Assembly (NCBI RefSeq): GCF_003514505.1
Contig: NZ_DOPX01000014.1
Coordinates: forward strand, 1-64,000
Source of the DNA: Proteiniclasticum sp.
Lineage (GTDB): Bacteria; Bacillota; Clostridia; Clostridiales; Clostridiaceae
Length of the DNA: 64,000 nt
Direction: 5' to 3'
The notes under the pieces are model-generated. The model had not been told where the DNA came from. It saw nothing but the letters and a program-made list of their open reading frames with translations, and searched no databases. Below are positions 1-7,920 of the stretch, piece by piece. The position numbers and the translations under genes were made by a program. Position 1 is the stretch's first letter. Each line of letters begins with the position of its first letter.

Positions 1-152
1 GCTCCTCGTATGAAGAGCGACCAAGGGATAAAGAAATTACAAATGATAAAGGTATTTCAATCCACGCTCCTCGTATGAAGAGCGACTATCCTTAAAGTCT
101 GAGTAGGAACCGTAATCCGATTTCAATCCACGCTCCTCGTATGAAGAGCGAC
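1..152 (-). CRISPR. CRISPR array end, type I-C-like repeats
   Basis: Three copies of a 33-base repeat are visible: 1-21 (cut by the window edge), 54-86 and 120-152, with spacers of 32 bases (22-53) and 33 bases (87-119). Read on the minus strand each repeat begins GTCGCTCTTC, contains an inverted repeat (GCTCTTCATACGAGGAGC) and ends GTGGATTGAAAT. This is the pattern of type I-C (Dvulg) repeats. The full repeats are identical. By the usual I-C orientation the array is transcribed leftwards, so 120-152 is the leader-proximal repeat and the array continues beyond the left edge. No cas gene lies in the window. Spacer targets cannot be judged from here. Confidence 0.93.
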
Positions 153-300
153 AGTAGTGCTTCAAAATCAAACACTACCAAGCAAATCAACTGATATACC
201 CGCGAACCTCTAAAACTGTACTTTAATTACCTACCATTGGTGCATAAAGCACTATGCTCACTTATGGTTCGCGCTGACAAAATTAAAGGTAATTAGATGT
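153..300 (-). promoter_or_regulatory. CRISPR leader, type I-C-like
   Basis: This AT-rich stretch lies directly upstream of the first repeat in the direction of array transcription. It holds a widely spaced inverted repeat CGCGAACC (201-208) and GGTTCGCG (266-273), and a second one TAATTACC (224-231) and GGTAATTA (288-295). The two pairs interleave rather than nest. From memory, a GCGAACC...GGTTCGC pair is a recurring feature of type I-C leaders, which supports both the leader call and the orientation. The promoter itself is not clear. Confidence 0.65.
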
Positions 301-474
301 CACCTCCCTCTCCATATACTCTGCCAAAGTTATTTCCACTTTTGCTATCATCGTTCTTGATACTTTATTTTAGTATAGTATATGCGTATATATCGATTTT
401 TTCAAGATACAAATCATTAATAAACCTACAACTTATTTTATCTTCGTTAACGAGCCTTTTCCTAATGGGTGCAA
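301..474. other. Stretch without a recognisable gene
   Basis: This lies between the CRISPR leader and the recR terminator, where a type I-C locus would normally have the end of cas2. It is AT-rich. A long open frame crosses it on the plus strand, but it runs on antisense into recR and has no convincing ribosome-binding site. I see no cas2-like coding remnant by eye. Confidence 0.5.
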
Positions 475-514
475 GCAAAAAGAGTGAGGCAGTTTGCTGC
501 TTCACTCTTTTTGC
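475..514 (-). terminator. Terminator after recR
   Basis: An 18-base stem (475-492 with 497-514, one G-T pair) with a TTTG loop starts 18 bases past the recR stop. It has A and T runs at its ends, so it could act in both directions. Confidence 0.8.
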
Positions 515-532
515 TCTATTCAATTTCTTCGA

Positions 533-1132
533 TTACTTAATCTCTTTTCTGCCCTCAAAGGATTTTGCCAAAGTCACCTCATCCGCATACTCCAGATCAC
601 TTCCCACTGGCATACCCGAAGCGATTCGAGTCACCTTCACATCCAGAGGCTTCAGCACTCTGGAGATATACATGGCAGTGGCTTCCCCTTCTATGGTTGC
701 ATTGGTGGCCACAATAACCTCCTGGATTTCTCCGGACATTCTGCGTACCAGTTCTTTGATTTTGATGTCCTCAGGTCCTCTTCCTGCCATGGGAGAGATG
801 CTTCCATGAAGCACATGGTACACTCCATTGAAATCACGGACTCTTTCAATGGCCATGATGTCTTTCGGCTGTTCCACCACACAGATGACGTTATGGTCTC
901 TGTTTGGATTCCCACAGATGGCACAAGGATCTTTCTCTGTATAATTTCCGCAGATCCCGCAGTACTTCACCGTTCCTCGAGCTTTCACCAGAGCATCAGC
1001 AAACTCACGGACTTCATCCTCTGGGAGATTCAAAATATGCAGCGTCAGTCTCTGCGCTGTCTTGCTGCCAATACTGGGAAGCTTTGCAAACTCTTCAATG
1101 AGCTTCTCAATGGCCACTGGATAAAAATCCAT
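533..1132 (-). CDS. recR: Recombination mediator RecR
   Basis: RecR acts with RecF and RecO to load RecA at single-stranded gaps and helps in recombinational repair in the cytoplasm. The 199-residue protein has the family's usual length. It starts with a helix-hairpin-helix region (LPSIGSKTAQRL, about residues 18-29), followed by a zinc finger with cysteines at 58, 61, 70 and 73, and a Toprim domain beginning near residue 81 (VICVVEQPKD). The ATG follows TAGGAGG at good spacing. It is the last gene of dnaX-ybaB-recR, an order widely kept in Firmicutes, and is followed by a strong hairpin terminator at 475-514. Confidence 0.97.
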   Translation of the reverse strand: MDFYPVAIEKLIEEFAKLPSIGSKTAQRLTLHILNLPEDEVREFADALVKARGTVKYCGICGNYTEKDPCAICGNPNRDHNVICVVEQPKDIMAIERVRDFNGVYHVLHGSISPMAGRGPEDIKIKELVRRMSGEIQEVIVATNATIEGEATAMYISRVLKPLDVKVTRIASGMPVGSDLEYADEVTLAKSFEGRKEIK

Positions 1133-1186
1133 GAATATTCCTCCTAAAAAGAAGGATGCACCTTACATGCACCCTCATCCTGTTAC

Positions 1187-1516
1187 TTAAAATAATCCTG
1201 GCATGCCACCTGTAAGCTTGCCCATCACTTTCTCAGCATCCTCATCTGCCATCTGCATTGCAGCATTCACAGCAGAAAGTACAAGATCCTGCAGCATTTC
1301 CACATCATCTGGATCCACAACATCCTTATCAATGGTCACAGACTCCAGTCTCTTCTTGCCTGTAAGTTTTACGGATACTGCTCCGCCGCCAGCAGATGCC
1401 TCATAGATCTTAGACTCCAGTTCTTTCTGGTTCTTTTCCATATCCTTCTGCATCTTCTGCGCCTGCTTCAGCAGGTTGTTCATATTGCCTCCCATTCCTG
1501 GGAATCCCTTTGCCAT
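1187..1516 (-). CDS. ybaB: YbaB/EbfC nucleoid-associated protein
   Basis: This small DNA-binding protein family forms tweezer-like homodimers and is thought to shape the nucleoid. The 109 residues match the family length. The N-terminus is glycine- and methionine-rich with repeated LLKQAQKMQ-type helices, then the conserved core GGGAVSVKLTGKKRLESVTID around residues 43-63 (given here only as the family hallmark) and a short C-terminal helix. The ATG is preceded by TAGGAGG. It sits between dnaX and recR, 54 bases upstream of recR, as in most Firmicutes. Confidence 0.94.
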   Translation of the reverse strand: MAKGFPGMGGNMNNLLKQAQKMQKDMEKNQKELESKIYEASAGGGAVSVKLTGKKRLESVTIDKDVVDPDDVEMLQDLVLSAVNAAMQMADEDAEKVMGKLTGGMPGLF

Positions 1517-1583
1517 AATAATACCTCCTACAATCTCTTTTCTTTTCTTACTTTACAATAACTCTGCCTCAGTTTCAAGGCCG

Positions 1584-3251
1584 CTATTCTTCTACAATAT
1601 TGATGCCAAGCTTTTTAAGATTCTCTTCAAAATCCCCATCTTCCTGGGCTGAGGCTCTTTCTTCGCGTTCCCCTTCCACGGTAAATCGGAATTTTACCGG
1701 TTCACCTAAGATTGTCGCTGCGGCATCTTCCAAAATCTCTTTATTTTCTTTCTTCTCCAGACGCTTTTTGCTGAATGCGTATTCCTTGCCAAATCTTACC
1801 TCAATAACGCCTCGGTCACACTTCACCGGCTGCCCGACGATGATGGATGCCTGGACAATCATCTGCCTTCTGGCTTTCAGCGCTTCCATGATTTCCTTCC
1901 AGTTTCTCTTCACCATATCCAGCGTCACTTTACAGTCATCATTGAAAATCTCTTCTTCAATTCTCACTGCTGTTTTCATCACTTTAAGCTCTTCTTTTTT
2001 CTCCAGAGCTGATGGCGAGGCTGGTTTTACGGATGCAGGGCTTTGTGTCCGAGGAGCTCCTGCCTGCTCTGAAGATTCCGCCTTGACTTTAGTGAAATCT
2101 CCTCTTCTTAAGAAATCCTCAATGACGGAAAGCCTTCCCAGCATGGATTCTGAAGAAATATCAAGTTCATTCTTTGTGAGGCTGATGATGGCAAGCTCCA
2201 GATAGATTCTGGACTGCTTGCTGAACTTCGCCTGCTCTTCTGCTTTTTGGAGAAGTCTGATGATTCTCGTGATCACTTCATTGGAAGCGATGTCTCCCTG
2301 CCTTTTGATGATCTCAATGTCTTCTTTGGAGAGATCAATGACTTCTTCAGGATTCGGCATAATTTTCGCCAGCAGAATATTTCTGAAATGAAGAATAAGG
2401 TCTTTGGTGAAGCTGTAGGGGTCTTTTCCCCCATCCACCACTTCATCCAGAATCCGTATGGATTCCTTCACATCTTTACTGAGCATCGCCTCTGACAGCT
2501 TAAAAAGATTCTCCTGCCCTGAAAGACCCAGCATATCCAGCACATCCGTATACTCCAGCTTTCCATCTCCCATGCTGATGGCCTGATCCATGATGGAGAG
2601 AGCATCTCTCATGGCACCATCGGAGATTCTGGCAATAAGATCCAGGGATCTGTCTTCTGCGTAGATGCCCTTGTCCTTTGCAATCTCTCTCAGCCTTTTT
2701 GCGATTTCAGTGTACTTGATCCTCTTGAAATCAAAGCGCTGGCAACGGGAAAGGATGGTCACCGGCAACTTTTGTGGATCGGTGGTTGCCAGAATGAAGA
2801 CCACATGTTCCGGTGGCTCTTCCAATGTCTTCAGGAAGGCATTCACTGCTCCCGTGGAGAGCATATGCACTTCATCGAGGATGTAGACTTTATATTTTCC
2901 TTCATGAGGAGGGTACTGCACTTCATCCACAAGATCTCTGATGTCATCCACTTTGTTGTTGGTGGCAGCATCCTGCTCCACCACATCAAGAGAAAGCCCT
3001 TGATCAATCTTCACACACATGTCACATTTATTGCAGGGTTCTCCCTCATGGAGATCCAGGCAGTTCAGTGCTTTGGCCATGATTTTCGCACAGGTGGTTT
3101 TACCTGTTCCTCTGGTTCCGCTGAAAAGATAGGCATGACCTACGCGGCTTGTTCTGATCTCGTTTTTCAGTGTCGTTGTGATGTGTTCCTGACCAATGAC
3201 ATCCCGAAAAACCCTTGGTCTCCACTCGCGGTATAGAGCTGTATATGCCAT
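1584..3251 (-). CDS. dnaX: DNA polymerase III subunits gamma/tau DnaX
   Basis: DnaX is the ATPase of the clamp loader that places the sliding clamp on DNA and couples the replisome. The 555-residue protein begins MAYTALYREWRP, the classical DnaX start. It shows a Walker A motif GTRGTGKT (about 45-52), a zinc module (C64, C73, C76, C79), a DEVH Walker B and the sensor region ILSRCQRF. A variable charged linker and a tau-type C-terminal domain follow. The ATG at 3251 is chosen because AGGTGAG lies 7 bases upstream. A GTG 12 bases earlier would put that site inside the gene. It is first in the dnaX-ybaB-recR group. Confidence 0.96.
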   Translation of the reverse strand: MAYTALYREWRPRVFRDVIGQEHITTTLKNEIRTSRVGHAYLFSGTRGTGKTTCAKIMAKALNCLDLHEGEPCNKCDMCVKIDQGLSLDVVEQDAATNNKVDDIRDLVDEVQYPPHEGKYKVYILDEVHMLSTGAVNAFLKTLEEPPEHVVFILATTDPQKLPVTILSRCQRFDFKRIKYTEIAKRLREIAKDKGIYAEDRSLDLIARISDGAMRDALSIMDQAISMGDGKLEYTDVLDMLGLSGQENLFKLSEAMLSKDVKESIRILDEVVDGGKDPYSFTKDLILHFRNILLAKIMPNPEEVIDLSKEDIEIIKRQGDIASNEVITRIIRLLQKAEEQAKFSKQSRIYLELAIISLTKNELDISSESMLGRLSVIEDFLRRGDFTKVKAESSEQAGAPRTQSPASVKPASPSALEKKEELKVMKTAVRIEEEIFNDDCKVTLDMVKRNWKEIMEALKARRQMIVQASIIVGQPVKCDRGVIEVRFGKEYAFSKKRLEKKENKEILEDAAATILGEPVKFRFTVEGEREERASAQEDGDFEENLKKLGINIVEE

Positions 3252-3458
3252 GACTTTTCTCACCTGCTTTCCAAATTACTTCCTCTACTATTATACATGA
3301 GTTCCAAATATTTTTCATAGATTCAGGAAAACTAACATAAGATTCTGCTGTCTCACCTTGCTACAATTTAACAAAATTGAATATTCAGTTATTTAGTGGT
3401 ATGTTTGAGCTGAATAGAACAAACTGTTTTCACTGTTTATTAAGAAGGATGGGATTCT

Positions 3459-5114
3459 ATGCTAGAGTTTCTTTTTGGCATCGTTGGAGGTACCGCTCTT
3501 TTAATGTATGGAGTAGATCTCATGGGAGAAGGACTGGAAAACATGTCCAGCTCCATGATGAAAAAGATTCTGGAGAAATTCACCGGAAAACTTTGGAAAG
3601 CTTTTTTAGCGGGAATTTTCCTCACCGCTGCTGTTCAAAGCAGTACAGCCATTTCTGTCCTTAGTGTCGGATTTGTAAACTCCGGCATCATGAGGCTCTC
3701 TCAGGCCATCGGAATCATCTATGGAGCAAACATCGGAACCACCATTACCGCTCAGTTCATGGCGCTCAGCTTCAGTTTCAACATCATCACTCTTTCACTT
3801 CCGATTTTAGCCATCGGTTATATTCTTTATGTCTCTGCACATAAAGTAAAGCTGAAAAGCCTGGGACAGGCTTTTATGGGAATTGGCTTTCTTCTTCTGG
3901 GCCTTAGGATCCTCAATGAAGGGATTCCTTATATGGAGCAAAGTGCGCTTATCAGGGATTTTTTTGAACACTATGCATCCAATGTTGTTTTAGGCATCCT
4001 TTTAGGCACCGTGACCACGGCGCTTGTCCACAGCAGTGCAGCCACTGTAGGGATTGTCATTCTTCTTGGTAACTCTGGACTCATTGACCTCAGAACCGCC
4101 ATCATCCTGATGCTGGGGGACAACATCGGCACTTCCATCACGGCTCTCATCGCCTCCTTAAAAGGAAACATCAATGCCAAAAGAACTGCTTGGGGACACG
4201 CCCTTCACAATCTCATTGGGGTTCTCATCGCGCTGCCTTTCCTCAGTCTTTTCGTCTCTTTCATCGAATACTTCACTGTGAACATCCAAGGATCCGAGAG
4301 CATTCAGGTGATGATTGCAAACTCCCATACGATTTTCAATATCATCGTGGCGCTGATTTTTCTTCCACTGAACAAGTACTTTGTTCAGCTTCTGATGTTT
4401 CTCGTGAAAGAACGTACTTCAGACAAAGGGAAAGTTCAGTCCATTTTGGACCCACTGCTTCTAGATACCCCTGTGGCATCTCTTGGTGCCAGTATTAGAG
4501 AACTTACACTGACTCTTCGAAAAGTAGCGGATAACAACATAAAAGCACTAAACCACATCACCAGCGATAGGAGCATTTCTGATACATCGCCCATCCGGAT
4601 CGAAATCACTCGTACTCAGAAAGAGCTGACCCTCTACATGATGGAGCTCTATAAACGTTCTCTGACGGAATCTCAGTCCATTATGATTCCAGGCATCATC
4701 AAAGGTGCCAAATATCTCGAACGCATGGGTACACTTACTGATCATCTGGAGGTTTTGGCAGTGGAAAGACTGGAAAAGGAGTGCTACTTCACGCCGGATG
4801 CCATGAATGAGGTGGATAGCCTCTCCCTTTCACTTCAGGGACTCTATGAGGAAACCTCCCGTCACCTCAGTAAGGATGTTCCATGTGATCTCCCACTGGC
4901 TACAGAATCATGGATTCATTTTGATGAACTCTTGACCAAAGCAAATAACGATCATATTAAGAGGCTGGAGAAAGACCAGTGCTCCATTGAGGCATCTCTT
5001 GTGTATCTAGAGATCCTCTCTACTCTGGAGAGAATCAAGTATTATCTCTTCCAGATCAAGAAACTGGCTTGTTATGAGTTTCAAGGATCCTCTTCTCCCT
5101 TGGAAATTCTATAA
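3459..5114 (+). CDS. Na/phosphate cotransporter family protein
   Basis: The 551 residues have two Na/Pi-cotransporter repeats in the membrane followed by a cytoplasmic PhoU-like helical domain. The first repeat carries QSSTA at residues 60-64 and the second LVHSSAATVG at about 190. These paired QSS-type motifs mark the PF02690 family, which moves phosphate with sodium. Several hydrophobic helices lie between residues 1 and 310, and the rest (about 340-551) is charged and helical. It is a lone plus-strand gene with an AGAAGGA site before the ATG and a strong terminator after it. It is placed between dnaX and the SRP RNA, which are neighbours in Bacillus. Substrate is inferred from family only. 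Confidence 0.9.
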   Translation: MLEFLFGIVGGTALLMYGVDLMGEGLENMSSSMMKKILEKFTGKLWKAFLAGIFLTAAVQSSTAISVLSVGFVNSGIMRLSQAIGIIYGANIGTTITAQFMALSFSFNIITLSLPILAIGYILYVSAHKVKLKSLGQAFMGIGFLLLGLRILNEGIPYMEQSALIRDFFEHYASNVVLGILLGTVTTALVHSSAATVGIVILLGNSGLIDLRTAIILMLGDNIGTSITALIASLKGNINAKRTAWGHALHNLIGVLIALPFLSLFVSFIEYFTVNIQGSESIQVMIANSHTIFNIIVALIFLPLNKYFVQLLMFLVKERTSDKGKVQSILDPLLLDTPVASLGASIRELTLTLRKVADNNIKALNHITSDRSISDTSPIRIEITRTQKELTLYMMELYKRSLTESQSIMIPGIIKGAKYLERMGTLTDHLEVLAVERLEKECYFTPDAMNEVDSLSLSLQGLYEETSRHLSKDVPCDLPLATESWIHFDELLTKANNDHIKRLEKDQCSIEASLVYLEILSTLERIKYYLFQIKKLACYEFQGSSSPLEIL

Positions 5115-5123
5115 AACAAAAAG

Positions 5124-5149
5124 CCCTTTGCTTATCACTAAGCAAAGGG
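5124..5149. terminator. Bidirectional terminator
   Basis: An 11-bp perfect stem (CCCTTTGCTTA, 5124-5134, with 5139-5149) has A-rich sequence on its left and T-rich sequence on its right. It ends the Na/Pi transporter gene and can also end SRP RNA transcription arriving from the other side. Confidence 0.85.
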
Positions 5150-5167
5150 TTCTACTTTACATTTAAA

Positions 5168-5434
5168 ACCGTGCACCCAACTCTGACAATAACCGTTCAA
5201 GCGTTACCCGAACAGTAAACTCAAAGCAGATTTGCCACGGCACACGAATAATTCTATTTATCGCTGCTACCTTCCGGTCCTGACGAGGTTCATAGACATC
5301 CATTGCGTGGGATCCACTTATCAACGTCACTTTTAAGGGTCAGACCCTGAAAGATCAAGCCTCGGTTAGGGATTACACCCTGCTGTAGCGGATTGCAGGT
5401 TACAGGGCACCGCTAACTCCCCGTCTAGCACGGT
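5168..5434 (-). ncRNA. ffs: SRP RNA (large Bacillus/Clostridium type)
   Basis: This is the RNA core of the signal recognition particle, which targets nascent proteins to the membrane with Ffh. On the minus strand it starts CCGTGCTAG and contains GGTGCCCTGTAACCTGC (Alu-like domain). It then has the diagnostic S-domain helix 8 around 5250-5285 (GTCAGGACCGGAAGGTAGCA), and ends GGTGCACGG, which pairs with the 5' end. The length of about 267 bases fits the long form with an Alu domain found in spore-forming Firmicutes. It follows tRNA-Ser by a few bases and is probably cotranscribed with it. Confidence 0.96.
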
Positions 5435-5436
5435 AA

Positions 5437-5526
5437 TGGCGGAGAGGATGGGATTTGAACCCATGATCGAGTTTCCCCGATACACACTTTCCAGGCGTGC
5501 GCCTTCGACCACTCGGCCACCTCTCC
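5437..5526 (-). tRNA. tRNA-Ser (GGA)
   Basis: A full class II cloverleaf is visible on the minus strand. The acceptor GGAGAGG pairs with CCTCTCC, the anticodon loop CTGGAAA gives anticodon GGA, there is a long variable arm, and the T arm contains GGTTCAAATCC. A CCA end is encoded at 5437-5439. The SRP RNA follows directly, an arrangement also seen in Bacillus. Confidence 0.97.
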
Positions 5527-5566
5527 ACATATCAATTGCTCACGTATTCCATAAGCAACAAAGTTA

Positions 5567-5595
5567 ATTTTAAAGGAAAAGACTACTGAAGTCAA
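5567..5595 (-). promoter_or_regulatory. Sigma-A promoter of tRNA-Ser and SRP RNA
   Basis: On the minus strand TTGACT (5590-5595) and TAAAAT (5567-5572) are separated by exactly 17 bases. The predicted start near 5560 lies about 34 bases before the tRNA. Confidence 0.8.
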
Positions 5596-5672
5596 TAGTT
5601 AAAATGGATTTTTTCACAGGAACTTCATCCCCTATTGAAGAAGCGTTCTAAAATAAGATATAGGCAAAATCT

Positions 5673-5696
5673 CAGGGCTGTGAGATCACAGCCCTG
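5673..5696 (-). terminator. Terminator after the DUF1015 gene
   Basis: A 10-bp perfect stem CAGGGCTGTG / CACAGCCCTG with a 4-base loop lies 21 bases past the stop. The following T run is short (AGATTTT), so the terminator may be weak. Confidence 0.6.
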
Positions 5697-5716
5697 GACT
5701 TCAGCTTTTATTTTAT

Positions 5717-6964
5717 CTATTCCAGATCATGAAGGAACAGACCACTTCTCAGTTTAGGCTCAAACCAGGTGGATTTTGGCGGCATAACCATCCCTGCATC
5801 GGAGATGGATATGAGGTCCATGATGGTGGTTGGATACATGGAGAAGGCTACTTTCATGTCTTTCTCCACTCTTCTTTCCAGTTCTTTCAGCCCCCGGATT
5901 CCACCTACAAAATCAATTCTCTTGTCTACTCTTGGATCTTCGATCCCTAAAACTGGATGCAGCAGATGATCCTGAAGGATTTTACAGTCCAGCCTTTTTA
6001 AAGGATCCTCATCGAAAATGATATGCTCTTTGGCTTCCAGCTTATACCATCTGCCGTCCAGATACATACCAAAGGTGTGCTTCCTCTCTGGTCTGTAGGG
6101 TCCTTCCCCTTCATATGCTGTGACGGTGAAGTCTTTCTTCACAGCTTCCATGAACTGCTCACTGTCACAGCCGTTGAGGTCCTTCACCACACGGTTGTAA
6201 TCCATGATTCTCAACTCATTGCTTGGGAAAATAACAGACAGGAAGTAGTTGAACTCCTCTTCTCCTGTGAACTCCTTATTCTTCTCTCTTCGCATCATAC
6301 CCACTCGGACAGCGGAAGCTGCACGGTGATGCCCGTCTGCAATATAAAGAGATTCTACTTTTTCAAATCTCTTTTTCAGCTCCTCAATGATCTCTTCATC
6401 AAGAATAGCCCAGGCCGTATGCTGAACGCCGTCTTCTGCAACGAAATCATAGAGCGGTGTATGGTTTTTTTTATACTCTTCAATGATTCTTGTAATCTCT
6501 TCCTGATACACATAAGTGAGGAAGATGGGTCCTGTATGGAAGTTGGTCACGTCCACGTGGCGGATTCTGTCAGCTTCTTTTTCTGCTCTGGTGAACTCAT
6601 GCTTTTTAATCACATTATTCTGGTAGTCATCAATGGATGCCAGAGATACCAGTCCCGTCTGTGGATGTCCATCCATGACCAGGGTATAGATGTACAGGGC
6701 TTTTTCTTTCTCCTGCACCAAAGTTCCCTCTTCCATGAACTTCACAATGTTCTCTCTAGCCTTGTCATAGACTCTCTGGTCATATAAGTCAATGGAAGGT
6801 GAAAGATCCACTTCTGACTTGTCCACATGGAGAAAGCTGTAAGGATTGTCTTTCACCATTTCTCTCGCTTCTTCAGAGTTCATTACATCATAGGGCAGTG
6901 CAGCTACCTTGTCTGCTAAAGTCTCATGGGGTCTTACTGCACGAAAAGGTCTTACTATCGCCAT
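5717..6964 (-). CDS. DUF1015 protein of the serine operon
   Basis: The 415-residue cytoplasmic protein begins MAIVRPFRAVRP and has no signal peptide or membrane segment. It contains conserved blocks DKVAALPYDVM (about 17-27), YIADGHHRAASA (about 207-218) and a C-terminal PPKSTWFEPKLRSGL motif, all typical of DUF1015 (PF06245). The ADGHH block resembles motifs in ParB/SerK-like serine kinases. Together with its place right behind serA and serC, this suggests a role in serine or phosphoserine metabolism, but that is inference. No serB phosphatase is seen here. It is the last gene of the operon, 15 bases after serA. Confidence 0.88.
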   Translation of the reverse strand: MAIVRPFRAVRPHETLADKVAALPYDVMNSEEAREMVKDNPYSFLHVDKSEVDLSPSIDLYDQRVYDKARENIVKFMEEGTLVQEKEKALYIYTLVMDGHPQTGLVSLASIDDYQNNVIKKHEFTRAEKEADRIRHVDVTNFHTGPIFLTYVYQEEITRIIEEYKKNHTPLYDFVAEDGVQHTAWAILDEEIIEELKKRFEKVESLYIADGHHRAASAVRVGMMRREKNKEFTGEEEFNYFLSVIFPSNELRIMDYNRVVKDLNGCDSEQFMEAVKKDFTVTAYEGEGPYRPERKHTFGMYLDGRWYKLEAKEHIIFDEDPLKRLDCKILQDHLLHPVLGIEDPRVDKRIDFVGGIRGLKELERRVEKDMKVAFSMYPTTIMDLISISDAGMVMPPKSTWFEPKLRSGLFLHDLE

Positions 6965-6979
6965 TTTTTCTCTCCTTCT

Positions 6980-7891
6980 CTATGCAAAGAATGTCTTGAT
7001 GATGGAGATGATCTCCTCACCAATGCGCAGCTGTGCTTCTACGGTAGATGCTCCTGTATGTGGGGTCAGAGAAATCTTTTCATGGGTATAGATTCTCTCG
7101 TTCTTTGTAGGTTCTTCCTTGAACACATCCACGGCTGCCGCTGTGACTTTACCACGGTCTAAAGCATCACAAAGGGCTTCTTCATCAATGAGTCCGCCTC
7201 TGGCTGTATTCACAAGATACACGCCGTCCTTCATCTTTTCGATTTCTTCCTTGCCGATGAGATAGGGTCTGTCCGCAAGCTTTGGCATATGGAGGGAAAT
7301 AAAGTCTGCTTCTTTATAAAGCTCTTCCATGGTTACATAGCGGAATGGGTCATTCTCAGGCTTATGTCCGCTTCTGTTGGTGTAGATGACCTTCATGCCA
7401 AGGGCATCTGCTCTTTTGGCCACTTCTTTGGCGATTCTGCCAAAGCCAATGAGCCCTAGTGTTTTACCGGAAAGTTCAATGCCTTCATAATGCTTCTTGT
7501 TCCACTTTCCTTCTCTCATGGTCACATTGGCACTGTGGATATGCCTTGCAATATTGAACATATGTCCTATGGCAAGTTCTGCCACAGATGCACTGGAAGC
7601 GTTGGGTGTATTTCTCACAGAAATCCCCTTTTCCTCCGCGTACTTCACATCAATGTTGTCCACGCCTACCCCGCCACGGATGACAAGTTTCAGTCTTCCA
7701 GTCTTCAGCGCTTCATCAATGAGAGGTTCCCGGATCTTTGTTGCGGATCTGACCACAACCACATCAAATTCCTTGATCTTTTCCATGAGCTCGGGCAGTT
7801 CGTAATGTTCATTGACCACTTCAAATCCGGATTCTTCTAAAGTTCTGATGGCACTGGCTTCCATGCCGTCTGCTGCTAGTATTCTTATCAT
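6980..7891 (-). CDS. serA: D-3-phosphoglycerate dehydrogenase, short form
   Basis: It catalyses the first step of serine synthesis, 3-phosphoglycerate to 3-phosphohydroxypyruvate with NAD. The 303 residues form a D-2-hydroxyacid dehydrogenase. The Rossmann motif GLIGFGRIAKEVAKRADALG is near residue 145, the RGG signature with the active-site arginine (NTARGGLIDE) is near 233, and the histidine LTPHTGAS is near 282. It lacks the C-terminal ACT regulatory domain of longer SerA proteins, so serine feedback through that domain is not expected. The start follows a GGGGG-type ribosome-binding site. It lies between serC and the DUF1015 gene. Confidence 0.92.
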   Translation of the reverse strand: MIRILAADGMEASAIRTLEESGFEVVNEHYELPELMEKIKEFDVVVVRSATKIREPLIDEALKTGRLKLVIRGGVGVDNIDVKYAEEKGISVRNTPNASSASVAELAIGHMFNIARHIHSANVTMREGKWNKKHYEGIELSGKTLGLIGFGRIAKEVAKRADALGMKVIYTNRSGHKPENDPFRYVTMEELYKEADFISLHMPKLADRPYLIGKEEIEKMKDGVYLVNTARGGLIDEEALCDALDRGKVTAAAVDVFKEEPTKNERIYTHEKISLTPHTGASTVEAQLRIGEEIISIIKTFFA

Positions 7892-7920
7892 GATGATATC
7901 CCCCCTATTATCTAATCTGT

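Noticed and set aside
297..809. 170-codon open frame on the plus strand
   Set aside because: It runs antisense through recR, has no ribosome-binding site and reads as unstructured hydrophobic sequence.
1979..2010. Run of six A in dnaX as a possible frameshift site for a gamma form
   Set aside because: The A6-G run is not in the phase required for a -1 A-AAA-AAG shift and no stimulating stem is evident.
6023..6787. 254-codon open frame opposite the DUF1015 gene
   Set aside because: It is antisense to a well supported gene and has no family features; it follows from the codon use of the true frame.
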